A stretch of DNA of 64,000 nt from Desmodesmus armatus. Its lineage: Eukaryota > Chlorophyta > Chlorophyceae > Sphaeropleales > Scenedesmaceae. Positions 31,927 through 46,000 of the stretch are shown here, in pieces; position 1 is the stretch's first letter; the number at the start of each line of letters is the position of its first letter. Under the pieces are notes generated by a model. That model was not told the DNA's origin, did no database searches, and saw nothing but the letters and a program-made list of their open reading frames with translations. Made by a program: the position numbers and the translations under genes. The stretch lies in NCBI GenBank assembly GCA_007449985.2, contig VIIQ02000208.1:105086-169085 (forward strand). Direction: 5' to 3'.

Positions 31927-33941
31927 TCACAGCACAATGTGCGCAGTGACACTGCCACTTCTGCTGCCAAACCCACTGCTTCCAGCACCACTGGCTGTTG
32001 CTGCTGCTGCTGCTGCCTCAGCTGCTGCTGCCTGTGCCGCCAGCTCCCTGCAGACAGGCTTGTGCTGCTGCCAGTGAGCCGCCTGACAGCTGGCGCCACA
32101 ATACCTGCAACAGGCACACACGCAGCAGCAGCGAAACAACTCAGCAAAGCAGATTTGAAAGCATCTTGCACGGGAAGCTTTCTGGCGGAGGACAGGGCTA
32201 CCTGCAGGCAGAGGTAGATCGCAGCATGTGACAACATTGCCAGTCTAGTACAGTACGCCATTTACAAGAGCAGTAGCTGAGTGGAAACATGCCCCAAGGC
32301 ACAAGATAAGCACAGTGTACAGGTGTGTCATGTATGTGGCGAGGTCGCCTGTATCATGATGTCCATGTCGTGCAATACCCCATGACAATGCACACATGTG
32401 ACTGCTACCGATACTCCTGCCTCAATGCATCCTGCTATCCTTGCACCACTGGCATGGAATGCATTCACAAAGCACAGTCAACCTGGGTGTGCTGAGAACG
32501 CTTAGCAAAGCTCACACCCTGCACTCACCTGGCCACCCCGCAGCCCCCACACACGCAGGCCTTGCCTCCCACCAGCTGCAACTCGCTGGCACCTGACATG
32601 CAGGTGCAGCCCGGGTTGTTGCACATCCACGGCACCGGCAGCTTGGCACAGATTGCCTCCCCAACCCCCTGCAGCAGCTCTGCTAGCTCTGAGAACCCCT
32701 CATACCCCAGGCAGGCCTCCATGCTGCTGTGGATGCTTTTGGCCCTTTGGACTTTGCGCTCTGCGGCTTCCCTAACCTCAACCCAATCACGCCCCTCATC
32801 CTCACTGCTGTCATCTTCCCCTGATGAGTCATCCCCCCCTGATGACTCATCCAAATCGCTGATGCTGCTGGTGCTGCTGCTGCCGCTGCTGCTGCTGCTG
32901 TTTTGCTGTGAGCCCCGGGGTTCAGGGGGAGTGCTGCGCTGGAGCCGCTTGAGGTGCTTTTGTGTGGCATGAGACACGTGCCAGGCGAACTCAAAGTAGG
33001 TAGTGATCTCAGTGCTAATCAGGGAGAAGTCCTCCTCAAGGCTGCCAAACCCTGGCGCCAGCACCTGCTGCTGCTGCTGCGGTGGCAGCGGCGGCATCGG
33101 CTGCTGCTGCTGCTGGTGCTGCTGCGGTGGCGGCTCCTGATGTTGCTCTTTGCCAGTGGGTACAGACGCAGACTGCTGGCTAGCGGCAGCTGCAGCAGCA
33201 GACCCCTGCACGCCAGCCGCAGCTGTAGCAGCAACAGGCTGCTGCCGCTGCAGCTGCTGGCCGCCAGCAGCAGCAGCGGACTGCTTCCACTGCTGCCACC
33301 TGTCAACATACTCTGCCCCTGTCAAGTCACTGTCCCAACCCTCAGTACTGCTGCCGCCGCCGCCGCTGCTGCTGTCGGTGGTGGTGCCGCTTGCCCACAA
33401 GGACTCCACCAGCTGCAGGGCGGGGTAGCCTATCACGTCCTCAGCTGCGTAGTGGAACCGAATGAACTGCTCTAGCACTGTGTCAGCAGTTTTCCTGCTG
33501 CTGCTGATGCTGCTGTCAGGCTGCTGCAGCGCCTGCAGCTGCTGCCGGTGCCACCGCTGCAGCCAGCGCCCCAGCTCACAGCAGTACAGCCCGATCAGCA
33601 CCACCCAGGGTGCTATCATGGCCCGCCAGGTGCGCAGATCGACCAGGCGAGGCACCCCGGCATCGCTGAGCTTGTGAATCGCGCACTTGGCATAGCGCGC
33701 TGCAACCTCTGCAACACTCACCTGGGACTGCGTGTCCTGCTGCCGCGACAGCTTGTGCAAGCTGGCCAGCAGTGCCAGCAGGCTGGGCTGCAGCTGCGGT
33801 TGTTCGGCCGCAGCAATGCCGAACATAGTTGGCAAGATGCCACGCTCGTCGTCCGCATTGCCGCTTGCCAGGAGCTGCAGCAGCTGCTGCCAAAGACGAG
33901 CCGCTGAGCTGCTGCGCTGGCTGCCGGTGCTGCCGCCGCCG

Positions 33942-33977
<36 letters not shown>

Positions 33978-36900
33978 TTGGCGCAGGTGATGTGGTGTGC
34001 CATCACCCTCCTTGCCAGCACCTCCAGCAGCAGCATCACACTGCCAGCCCTGGGGGTGAGGCAGGTATGCGGTACCTACAGCAAGAGGATGGTGGGGGTG
34101 CCAGCAGATGTGGGAGGGGTGCAGCAAAAAACACCAACAAATCGTATTCTGTAGACAACAAGGGGGCAGAAGCCACTTGCTGGCCACAGAACAGATAGGA
34201 GGCCATATGGCGGCAGCAAACACTTGTCATAGCCCCCCCCCCCCCCCCACACACACACACACACCCGACATGATCATCATAACATCTACATGCTGGTTGC
34301 AACTCATGTGTCAACACATACACGCACACTCCTTGCGCTGCCAAAACGAGGTGTCCGCCTCGCAGTAACGTCCTTTTACCTCGCACCTTTCTTGTGGCCA
34401 TCACAACAGCGGGCCCAGGTGCGCGGCTGCAGCTTTTGACACGCGTCAGTACTTTGACTCCCCCCTTTCCGCTGGCGTCTTTTACGGTTGGATGCATGTT
34501 CCATGTCTTCACAGACACAAGTTTCCTTAAATTATTTATGATTGAGTACGATTTTTACTGGGCGCCCAACGCGCTTATACCCAACTTCGGAATGTCACAT
34601 CCTTGGATGGTTGCATTGGCTGGTTGCACTTCCTGTGTCTACACACTCTCCCTTTGCGCCGCGCACCAACACAACGTCCTCCTTCCCTCCTCACCTTCAT
34701 GGCTCCCAGGCACTCCAGCAAGTGTCCAACAGCCTCCAAACTGTCACACCGCAAGCGCACAAAGCTGATGCTGCCGATGTGACTGCTGCTATTGCTGCTG
34801 CTATTGCTGCTATTGCTGCTGCTGTGCTTGTCTGGATTGTAAATGTCCACAGAATCATCCTCACACGAGTCACAGCTGCACCATCCGGCACTCAGCAGCT
34901 GCTGTGCTGCCGTGCTGTTTGACTGCAGCACGCGAGCTGTAGCAGCAAGCTGCCACAGCAGGCCAAGCGGCTGCTGCTGCTGCGGCTGCTGTGAGGCGCT
35001 GCCCGGCTGCTGCTGCTGTTTTGAGGCGCTCCCCGGCTGCTGCTGCTGCTGCTGCTGGGGCTGCTGCTGCGGCTGCGGCTGCTGCTGCTGTTGTGAAGTG
35101 CTGCCCGGCTGCTGCTGCTGCTGCTGTGAGGTGCTGCCCGGCTGCTGCTGCGGCTGCAGCAGCAGCTGCTGCTGCATGAGCTGCAGCCAGCAGTCGAGCA
35201 CAGCGGGCAGCTGCTGTGGCTTGGCTGCTGCTGCCGCAGCCTCCATGCCTGGTGCATGCCAGTAACACATTACCCATATTGTTGCCGATGCTGCGGTCTC
35301 TACAACCAAGGGCTCCCCCTCCCCGCACAGCAGCGCGCTGCGCAGCAGCAGCTCCGGCAGCACCCAGCACACGGCCTGCAGCAGCTGCTGCTGCTGGCGG
35401 CTGTGTGCGTCAAGCGAGACTGGCATCCCATCCGCGCACCACTCCGCTCCATCCATCGAAGGGGGCCTCATGACTGCGAATAGAGCGGCAGAGAGCTCAG
35501 TCAATGTGCGGTACCGCGCTTGCAGCATCGGAGGCCGACCCTTTGGCAATGGCTTGGTGTCGTTGCCAAGGGTCTCATGATGAGACGCATCAAGTATGCC
35601 TTTGAGCACCCTAACATCGGCAAGCATGGCCTCTGCGAATGCCAGCAGGGAGTCTGGCTGCAAGCCGAGCAGCTGCCACATCCCAGTGACGTTCTGTTGG
35701 AGCTTCTGCCAATGCTGCTCCTTTATGGTGGCGGCTGCCCTTCCTGCTGCTGCGGACGCATCAGCTGCTGCAGCGGCAGCTGCTGATGCTGCACCGCTGC
35801 CGCTGCTGCCGTCGCCGCCGCCGCTGCCGCCGCTGCAGCAGCCACTGCTGCTGGCGCCACTGCTGCCGCCGCCGCCGTCGCTGCTGCCGCCGCCACTGTA
35901 GCTGGAGCTTGTACCTGACATTGCTGCTGCCTGCCCACCCCACACAAAAAGCGGTGCTGCTGCCGGGCTTGCCAGGTAGGTGTGCATCAGCAGCATGGTG
36001 AGGGACAGCTGAAGGTATGCTGCAGTGCTGTAGTGTGCAGTAACTGCCCCGCGCGCGACGGAGGAGAATGGCCGGGACCTGTCCTGACCAGCGAGCCTCT
36101 GCTCAACCTGCACTCAAGTGAGGGCGGCAAGGAAGCATGGAGGGAGACGACATGCCATTGCAGTGCAATGCCCTCAGCACAAATCGAATACGTGCCGTCT
36201 TTTGCATCAAGCATCCAGGGGTACAAGTGCCGCCTGCAGTCTGGCTTGCATACTTGGCTGTCAGGTCGCGTCTGTGCCCCTTCGATACCCAGGACCCTAC
36301 CAGTTGATATGTCGCTGGGAGCGCCTGCAAAGCAACGCCTCTAGTAGAGCCTCTCGCCCAAGCCAAACACCCCCACCGAGGGTCACACTCAACTGCCAAT
36401 ATCTTGAGGAACATCCATGATGAAACAGGCAGCACGGGTCATGTCTGGGACCACAGGTGTGGGTTAGGACCAAGGGTGTTAGGGGGCTATGCACCTTGGA
36501 AGGTTCCTACCGGGAAGCCCCTACCTGCACCAGCACGAGGAACTGCTCCGGTGTGCAGCTGTGTCCTGCAGACTGTGCCACCGCTGCTGCCAACTCCACT
36601 GCAAGCACATGGTGTGCAAAGTACCCCTCCGCTGCTGCTGCTGTTGTGGCGCTGGCTAGGCTGGTCCGTCCAGGGTTGTGCATCCACAGTTTGTGCGCCT
36701 CCACCCACCACAGCAGCAGCTGATGGGCGACCTGCAGGATCAGTGCTTGTCCCTGCTGCTGCTGTTGCTGTTGCTTTCGATCGCCGGGCTGTTGACTGTG
36801 CTGGGTAGACAGCAGCTGTGTGATCTCCCGCTGTGCTGCTGCCACAAGCCCCAACACCCCTGTGTCCGCTAGCAGCCTTGTTGACAGCTTGGCAGCGATA

Positions 36901-37229
36901 TTATTATGCTGTGATCCCAGACAGCGCAGCACTGCTGTTGCTGCTGCCAGTGCTGTAACCACCCTGCTGCTGTAGTCCTGCTGCCTCCAGTCCCTGACAC
37001 GTCTACGGGCTGCAAAAACCGTAGCTAGTAGGTGCATGACTTTGACGAAGCAACGCATTCTGAACACGACAGCGTCTGGTGGTGGCTGGACAGGAGCCAG
37101 GCGCTCTACTGCTGCGCACACCTCTTGCAGGCCAGGCCCTTTGAGACAGGCAGTGCTGTTTAGCATTAGTGGGTCAAGGGCTGCCTCTACGCCCTTCCAG
37201 CTGTCCAAACAGAGCATCTGTGTACCCAT
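31927..37229 (-). CDS. MYND-type zinc-finger protein with poly-Q tracts
   Basis: Four exons in transcription order are 37229-36525, 36107-34695, about 34021-32529 and 32104-31927, giving about 1,262 residues with all phases satisfied. The C-terminus holds the MYND finger: a CNNPGCTC start, CVCGGCGVARYC across the last intron, then CQAAHWQQHKPVC. MYND fingers bind two zinc ions and mediate protein-protein contacts. The rest is a helical Leu-rich scaffold interrupted by poly-Q, poly-A and poly-S runs and an acidic Ser-rich segment before the finger. The start of exon 3 is uncertain: 34049 is a stronger-looking acceptor but breaks phase, while 34021 fits. Proteins with this layout form a large family in chlorophycean algae; the exact role is unknown. 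Confidence 0.75.
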
Positions 37230-40033
37230 TGTTTGCTTTGAAACAGTGATGTGCCTTGGGAAACGACAGCTGGCCTTGGGAAACGACAGCTGGCGTTCTT
37301 GATCAGCAACTGCAGATCAGACCTTTGCTGTACTACAACGCGACGACATGCATTACGCGGGCACCACAAAGTTTCAGCATTCTGTCGTGCTAACAAGTGG
37401 CAGCATATCTGATCAATCTGTCTGACCGCTGACCCGTTTGAAATGAGTCAAATTAGTCACGTAAGATAGTGCCCGGAACCGGGGAGGTAGCGTGATTTCC
37501 TGTGGAGACACTGGTAACACACAAGATGGTAACACAATGTAGCTAGCACTGGGGTCCCCCACCGCCACCCCAGGCAACAAAAGCCTAACAAAGCAACCTC
37601 ACAGTACAATAGAAGGCGTCCAGTCCAAAGCTGCGAGTCCAGCAGCCCCATCAAGCCTAACAGGATTACCTGCAAGCAGCACCACCACCGCGCAGCGAGC
37701 GTCAGGAACAGCCCACCAGGATGCCAGGAAGGAGCATGTAGGCACAAGGGGGAGGGTGGGGGTCAAATTAGTCACAGTTGATAAGCTGCATCATCTGAGT
37801 CTGCTTCTACTTCATTGCTGCTACTAGCCATTGCAAATTTTATCTGTGTCCTAGCCCCTGTGCCATGCCAGTGGTGCACCCTCTGTAGAAGGGTTGTATG
37901 TGCATGGTTGAGGCCTGCAGTACTAGTATTGGTGGGGATAGAAAGTGTGGCACGCCACTGCAACTACAGCTATTAGCGGGTGTGTGACTGTTAAACCAGC
38001 GTGTCACATGTTTGGCAGGCATGCAGCACCTGGCTGGGTCCCAGCTGGACGAGTGATCAAAATTCATGTGAGCGCCAACAAGTGCGCGCCAATGGTGTGG
38101 CTGATGTTGATGGGCATACAGCTGCGCATGTAGCTTGGTTGGCACTGTTGAAGATGTGCAACGACGTTCGGTCATGTGCGCTCGGTGTCCACAATTCACT
38201 GCCCATCAGAACAGAGCCACAAGTGTCACACATGCCAGCAGCCAACGCATGAGGCACTTGCATGGTGTGTTACAAAACCCCACGCAAGAACACAGCACTG
38301 GTCACAAAAGCAAATGACGCTCACAGCCTGCTTGCCAGCCAGCAGTGACTGTTTGTAATCAAAGTAGAACAAAATGGCACAACCAGATGGAGTTGTTTCG
38401 CAACAGCAGCTGCTGTTGCATGCCAGTTGGTTGCAAGCCGCTTGCAACCATACCCGTACCAGTCATTGAAGCAGCAACACCCTTACAAGAGTCTTGCATA
38501 TATGCAGTACCTGTCGGCACTGTCAAAGATAAGCAAATACCTTGGCGTTGGGACGGTCCCCCAGCAAAAGGCGCAACAGCAAGTCACACACACTCATTAT
38601 CACACTAGCGTCAACAAATTATCTGCTGCGTGGGATTACAAAACCCTGTAACAAAAACATGGCACCCCAGCCGTCAGTTGGATGACGTCACAGTACGCAG
38701 GCACAAGACCAGGCAGCAGTAAGCTACTGGTGGCAAAACAACTCTCTGTTGGTCAGGTCACAAAGCAGTGTGTATCGACGGTGCCTGCTCAATGACAGCC
38801 CCCAAGCTGTTGGGATATACTGGAGGGATCGCAAAGCACAACAACAAGACCAAAGTCACACTGTGGAAATGGCTGCTTGTTGAACACCCTAACTTGAACC
38901 TCACCCCACTCCGCAAGCCTCGCAGATGCAGTTGTGGCAGTCACATATAGCAGTCCAGGGCATGTACCCTATCTGCTGTGCTCACACGTGGAGCAGTGCA
39001 CCAGGCCCAGAGGGATTTGTAGCATGCGCGTCAACAACCACGCACCACGGCACTCCTACTGATGCCTGCCCAGCACAAACGTCTGTGTGGTGACCACAGC
39101 AGACAGTCCGGAAGACTTGAACGCCCAGACGGGGGCTTCGTAGCATGCAGCGTCAACACCCACACATCAAGGCGCTCGCACTGGTGCCTGCCCAACACAG
39201 AACCACAGCCTCCCAAAGACTGTAACGCACCCAGACAGAGCGCTGACACACCTGCAGAGCCAGCGGGGCCGCTCAAAAGCCATATATCCTGGGATCAACT
39301 GCAAATGCAGGCCCCAAACACTGTCCAGCTCTGTGTCTTTTACTGTCTGACTGTAAGCCCGCAATGCCGCATGGGTGGGTACAGCAGACACCTTCAGCAC
39401 AAGTGGCAGCTCCCAGTGTGGATGCTGCTGCTGCCCTCACTATTTGCCGCTGCTGTTGCCATTGCTGCTTATGCTGCGGAACGCTTTCTGCTGTAGGCGT
39501 GGACACCACGGTGCGTGACAACACCTGCAGGACAGCCAACAGAATGCCACACAGTGTCAGCCAGTTGGTTGGGGCTGAAGTGCAACACACCGTCAGTGGC
39601 GATGATTCATAGTACACTTTGCATGCGTCACTCACCACCAATGTGACATCAGTTGACTGGCAGTCGACTGCCTCAATATCGCATGTATACATGCAGGTTT
39701 GCACCTAGAGCTATGCTTCAGTGCAGCTCAGAGGGCTCATGCCAAGCAGCAGAGTGTCTAAAAAACAGAGTGTTACTTGGGTTGCCCTGCAACATGTGTC
39801 TACCTCTTGGTCCAGCAACTCCATCAAGTGTGGAGAGCACTGCCCAGCGGTGAAAGTATCCACTTGTGACCACCTCCCCCCCCTCCCTTACTGGGGACAG
39901 AAACAGATGGGCGCTCACCTTGACGGTATGACCGCTGCTTCGAAGCACCACCTACGATCTGATCCCTGTGGTCCCTGGGTGCCACTTCTGCCCCCCCCCC
40001 CCCCCCCGTGCCTTCCCAAACAAAAACAAGGTG
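37230..40033. other. Intergenic region with degenerate repeats
   Basis: No gene could be supported. It holds a minus-strand copy of the YFHRWAVLSTLD dispersed block (about 39811-39885), two diverged copies of a unit containing TAGCATGC...CGTCAACA (about 39020 and 39140), and a unit with TGATCCCTGTGGTCC that recurs at 39958 and 40088 at the end of the neighbouring gene. Several 60-140 codon frames lack motifs. Confidence 0.4.
39811..39885 (-). repeat. Dispersed YFHRWAVLSTLD repeat, minus-strand copy
   Basis: Read on the minus strand it gives GTGGATACTTTCACCGCTGG...GTGCTCTCCACACTTGATGG, encoding YFHRWAVLSTLDG. Related plus-strand copies are at 56972-57035, 47096-47140, 17497-17530 and 17150-17170. 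Confidence 0.5.
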
Positions 40034-43000
40034 TCACTGAGACAGATGACCGGTCACCTTGAGGGAAACACCGCCGCCTACAATTTCTGATCCCTGTGGT
40101 CCTGGGTGCCACATCTTCAAGGTCGGTAGCATAGCCTGTGAGTGAGGGCCTTGGGGCCCCCTTGCTGCTCGGCATGCGGGGGCTGCTCGCACTGCTATTT
40201 GCCACAGCAGCTGCGGCGATTGAGCTATGCGGCAAGGCCCCATCCTTCTTTTTGGTGGCTGCTGCTGCTTGGGTGCCTCTACATCAGCTGCTGCCTTTGC
40301 TGCTGCTGCTTTCACCGCCGCTTCCTGCTCCTTCTTCCGTTTCCTCCTCCTGCGCGGCAGGACTGCGCCCCTTACAGCAGCAGAAGTATACCATGCAGGG
40401 AACAGCAGCAGCCCGCCGCACACCGCGCCGACGATGATCCCAATGAGCGCGGGCGTGGACAGGCCGCCGCTGGGCTGTCCGGCAGGTGCTGCTGCTGCTG
40501 GTGCGGCTGCCGGCTTCCCGCCCCCGAGCTGCAAGTCGCGTGGATCATAGACGCTCGCATTGCCGGTCACGCCGCGCTGCCGACCGACAATGACGTCACT
40601 GCGGTGACAGTACCGGTGAGGAGTTGCTGTCCGCCGACGGAGACGGCGGGCTCGAAGGGGACACCGGCTTTGTTGAGTGCTCCGTAAAAGGCCTCGCCGT
40701 TGTTTGCGAAGGATCCTAGGAGCTTTTGTGTGGCGGCTGCAGGGTCTGCTGCCTTCACTGTGAGGGGTGAAAGAGTGAGGAAGGGGGGGGGGTGGAAAAC
40801 AAGGAGTGAGGATAGAAGGTTTGATGGACAGATGCCAAGGTGGGGCAGACTGGTCGGCAACAAGACTCTGAGAGAAAGGTCATGGATAAGGTCAGACATC
40901 AGCTGCATGTGTTGCGCATAGTGGAAGCGATAAGACCTGAGCTGCTAAGAGGGTAGGTCAGACAAAAGCACAACATGCAGATGCGCAACGACGGCAATGC
41001 CACCAATACCAAGCTGCCACACCGGAGTCCGAGCAGGGTGGGTGACACACTAACGCCGCTGTCTTGTACAGATGCACACAGACCTCACTTTTGTTATTAC
41101 CCTTACCTGTATAGTGTGCCACTGCAATGTCCTTCCCACTGCCGGCCGCTACTGCTGGTGCTGCTGCCGGTGCCGTTGCTGCCGCTGCTGCTGCCGGTGC
41201 CGCCTGCAGCAGCTTGCGACCAATTGTAAAGCCTCCAGGCAGGGTGATGCCCATCCAGTGAATGGCAGGCTGAGGGTGGGAGCAGCGGGGGCAGCTGGAG
41301 GTGGGGTTGGTGCCGCTGCTGCTGCTGCTGGTGGGGGTGTGGCTGCAGGTGCGGTTGTTGGGGTTGCTGGTGCTGCTGGTGGGGTTGCGGGTGGGGTGCC
41401 AGCTGGAGGGGGTGTGGGTGCTGCTGCGGGTGTAGCTGGCGGGGTTGGTGGTGTTGCGGGGGCAGGGGGTGGGGTAAATGGAGTAGTGGGGGCAGCTGGT
41501 GGGGTTGCTGGTGAGCCGGGGTGGGGGGAGGTGTTGCTGGTGTTGCGGGTGCTGCAGGGGTTGGGGTGCGGGTGCTGCAGGGGTGGTGGCTGGTGGTGGG
41601 TAGGGGGTGAGGCTGGGGTCACCGTGGGTGGGGATGGGGGAGGTGTGGGTGGGGTGGCGGGTGCTGGTTCGGGAGTAGGGGTTGCGGCAGGAGGTGTGGG
41701 GTTGCTGCAGCTGCATGGCAACGACAGTCAGGCAGCAGGGATGCAGCAGCGCAGCGGCAGCATTGACAGGGTGAGGGACTGGGCACTGAGGCATGGCAAG
41801 TCCCACACTAAAACCAATGCTTAGCTGTGACATGTGTGAACAGCAGTAGGGCAGATGCACTTCCGTCAGGCTTGTGTCCGTCGCTGCACAAGTCACAACC
41901 AACAGAGACAACACCACAATGTTGCCTTCACAAGGTCGTTCAAGATTCAGGTTTAGGGTAGGGCGCGGCTGCACGTCTCTGCAAGTCAGTGCCTACCTGG
42001 TTGTGCCGCTGGCTGGCAGCTGCAGTCGGCTCAAGAGTCGTGATCCTGCTGGTTCAGGTTCAGCAGCTGGCGCTGCTGCTGGTTCAGGGTGGGTGTGGCC
42101 GCTGGTTCAGCTGCAGGTTCTGCTGCTGGCTCCGGTACTGGTTCTGGTGTTGGCTCCGGTGTTGGCTCTGGTGTTGGCACTGGTGCTGGTGTGTGGTGTG
42201 GGTGTTGCGGCAGCTGCAGTCAAAATAACAGGCACAAACCAAAATCCAGGGAGTCTTGAGTGCTTGTGCAGGCATCGTTCTTCAGTATGCCAGGTGCTCA
42301 GCAGGCAGGGTACCAATATGAGCGAGAGCAAGAATGATGCAGATTACTGCCCTCAGGTTCGGGATAAAATGCAGTGAAGACAGTATCATGCACCACCTGC
42401 GGCACCCCAGCATGACCGCCCAATGTCAGATGAGACGCGATGAGATGCGATGAGATGCGATGAGATGCCCAACAGCAGGATGAGGCTGTATTGTTGCTGC
42501 TTGTAGTGTTGTAGGTGCCGCTGCCACTGCAATGGTTGCTGCTCCATCTACCCATCAGACTCCCGGGGGGATGCAATGGTTGGCATGACCCAGGGCTGTC
42601 CCTGCTGCAGCTGCCGCATCATGTCTGAAAAATACACCAACCTGCTGGTTTTGCAGCAGGCTGGGGGTTGGGGTTGGGGCTGGGTTGGGGCTGGTGGCTC
42701 CGCTACCGGCTGGGGTTGAGGGGTGGGGACTGGGGGTGGTGTGGGTGGTGGCTTGGGGCTTCTGCTGGCTTAGGGGGGTCAGCTTTCGGCTGCGGCTGCG
42801 GCTGGGGGGTGGGAGTGGGAGTGGGAGTGGGAGTTGGTGGGGGTTGAGGAGCTGGAGTGGCAGGGCTTTGGCTGGTTCTGCCTTGGGCTGCGGTTGCGAC
42901 TGAGGCTCGGGGACAGGGGGGAGGGGGCGTGGGGGCTGCGGCGGGCTGCTGTGCTGGAGCTGCTGGTGGCTGGGGAGCTGCGGGATGCAACAAGGATGCG

Positions 43001-46000
43001 GCAGGGCAGAGGCAGCAGAACAGGACGGGGATGGTTGTGAGGATAGCAGGGGGGTTGAGGTGTGTGTGCATTCAAAGCAATGCAGGCCTTGCTTGCACAT
43101 CAAGCAATCAGGTTGACCACTTCTGCGGACGGACAAGTTGCGGCACCGCTGACCACGCGTGCAGTCTAGCGTGATGATCTGAAGAGCATGGGAAACATGC
43201 TGTGATCTGTTGTTCTGTTCATTTCCTGGCCATGCTGTGACGCGCTGTGCCCTGCCTAGACTGCACGAGAGAAAAAATCAGCACAACAACACCACAAGCA
43301 TACTGCATGCTGCATCTACTTAACACACTGCACATACTGCATGCTGGCACTGCTGGCGCTATCTATCACCCCAACAAGCCCTCGCAAACAAGCCGTGCCA
43401 GGGCGTAAAGGAACGCCCTTGTAGCCCCACAAACACCGCCGCAGCTTTGGCTACTAGCTAACGCTAGAAACCCTAGTAGGGTTTTGCCAAACCTGGGGTA
43501 GTGGGAGCAGGCTTAGGAGGCTCGGGCAGGGGTGCTGCTGCTGCTGCTGCTGCTGTGGCAGCAGGGGCAGGCTGGGGCTCAGGCACGGGGACAGCTGGGG
43601 GAACTGCCGGTGGCGCTGCTGGGGGGCTTGGAGGGGGCTTCGGCGGCTGAGCCTTAGGCTGCGGCTGCGGCTGCGGCTGTGGTTGCGGCTGTGGTTGGGG
43701 CTGCGGCTGCGGTTGGGGCTGTGGTGGGGGTTGGGGTTGGGGTGTTGTGGCTGGCGCTGGCTGCGCTCGCGGCTGCAGCTGCGGTTGCGGCTGCGGCTGC
43801 GGCTGCGGCTGCAGCTGCGGTTGCGGCTGCGGCTGCGGCTGTGGCTGTGGTTGAGGCTGTGGTTGAGGCTGTGGTTGGGGAACTAAAGGCCAAGCCCAAA
43901 CCAGAGGCGGCATGCAAGCAAGCAGACATACAACAACAAAGGCAAGCAGACACACAAACACAAAAGGATTGTGTGCACAAGCCCACACCAGGGGCCTCGC
44001 CCTACAAACGCAACCGGGCGGCACTTGCTGAAATCTACATGATTTTGCACACATACAGCTTGCGACAGACGGAAGCTGCACGGCAAATCTGTGACACAGC
44101 GTCGCTGTGAAAGGTCTCATTGCTGTTGTGCAGGTGACAGGATGAACCCAACTTTGAGGAGGTGCTGGATCTGCGCCCCACTGACAAAATAGCTCACACC
44201 CCTATGCTGTGCTGTGCTGTGCACACAAAACATGCTAGTGCTAGTGCAGACAAAGCGCCAGTCATGTGTCCCACTGGCACAAGGGCGAACAGGCTTATGC
44301 TGGAAGATCCTCAATGCCCACTGCACGTTCTGTTGCCCGCCCTCCGCCCTCACCACCTCATGCTCTGATTGGCTCGCTCCCTTTGCTCCCAACGACAGCA
44401 AGTCACAGCCCTGGCTGCTTCTACGCATGATCTCCATACAACAGCACTGGCCCAAAGCAAACCCCACCGCAAAAACTGCCCAAACCTCAAAAGCTCAAAC
44501 CCCAACCTAATGCATTACCTGGCACAGGTGTAGCGACCGGCTCTGGCACGGGTTCTAGTGCTGGTTCTGGTACCGGCACCGGTGCAGCAGCTGGCTCCGT
44601 GCTGCTGCTGCTGCTGCTGCTGGTGCAGGCTCAGCAGCAGGTTGAGCAGCAGGTTGAGCAGCGGGCTGTGGTTCTGGTACTGGTGCTGGTGCTGGTGTTG
44701 GGGCGGGCTGCTGTGCTGGGGCTGCTGGAGGCTGGGGAGCTGCGGGGATGCAACAAGGATGCGGCAGGGCAGAGGCAGCAGAACATGAAAGGGGAGTTTT
44801 GTTAGGGGTGTTTGTTAGGATAGCAGGTTGGGGCTGTGGTTCTGGTACTGGTGCTGGTGCCGGTGTTGGGGCGGGCTGCTGAGCTGGCGGTGCAGGGGCA
44901 GGGTGGCATGTGCTGCAAGCGTGTACCATGGTGAGGGGTAGCAAGGTTGTGGGGCAGGATGAGAAGAGTGTTCAAGTTGATGGGGGTGCGAAGGCGACCA
45001 GGGAGCGGCTAGTGATACGTGTGTTGCATGCAATCCATGCTGGTGATGCAGAGATGGTTTATTGTGTGGCGATGACCCTAACAGGCGCAGCTGGCCCCTA
45101 TGGACGTAGAGCAAGGCGGCTGTGCTCTCTCTGGCTGGCTGGCTGGCTGGCCAATCCCTGACGTGTTTGCCGCTGTTGCTGTTGCTGGTCCCCGGCACAC
45201 AGCAGCTGTTCACACAAAATCACAACAGCCAAGGCCCTATCGGATACATCTCTGTCCACACATGCACACACGCAAAATGTGTGGCGCCTGTGCTTACGTG
45301 TACCATCCCCCTCCTCCCCCCCCCCCCCTCCCCCCCCCCCCCCCCCCAACACACACTAACCTGAAGGTGGTGGTGGTGCTGGCCGTGGCGCCACCGTGGA
45401 CAAGATCTGCGTCTTGAAGGCACAGCTCTTGCCACCCTCAAAACCCCAACGCCTTCCGACCTTGTCCTAGGTTGGCTGGTTGTTTCCGTCAACTTGTAGC
45501 TGCACTCGGCGGCTGCTTCCTAATTGGGGGCCACGGTTGCCGCTGCCTGGCGACTGTGTCTACGTTCAACACTCCCTTCCACCGCCCCCTCCCCCCCCCC
45601 CCCCCACCCACACAAACCTGCAGGTGGTGGTGGTGGTGGCCTGGGTGCCACCGTGGACAAGATCTGTGTCTTGAAGGCACAGCTCTTGCCACCCTCAAAA
45701 CCCCAACGCCTTCCGACCTTGTCCGTCAAGCTGTTTGTTTCCGTCAACTTGTAGCTGCACTCGGCGGCTGCTTCCCAGTTATTCTCCGCGGGAGCTGCTG
45801 CCTGTCGGAATGCACAGCTTTGGCCATTCTGATAGCCCCACTGCCGGCCCAATTTGTCAGGCAGGCCGGGGCCTTTGTAGGTACAGGCGGGGGCAGTGCC
45901 CCACGAGTCAAAGTCCTTGGCTTGAACCGCCGCCGCAAGCTCTGTGTGTGTTGGGGGGGGGGGGGGAGAGGTGGCAGGCAGGCAGTGACAGCACAAGGGG

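Noticed and set aside
32562..35947. Plus-strand Leu/Cys-rich frames opposite the MYND gene
   Set aside because: Antisense of poly-Q/A/S coding; the minus strand carries the MYND finger and consistent splice phases.
41072..41824. 250-codon Gly/Val-rich plus frame
   Set aside because: Antisense of the Pro/Thr-rich exon of surface protein A, which is supported by its join to the GRKLL and membrane exons.
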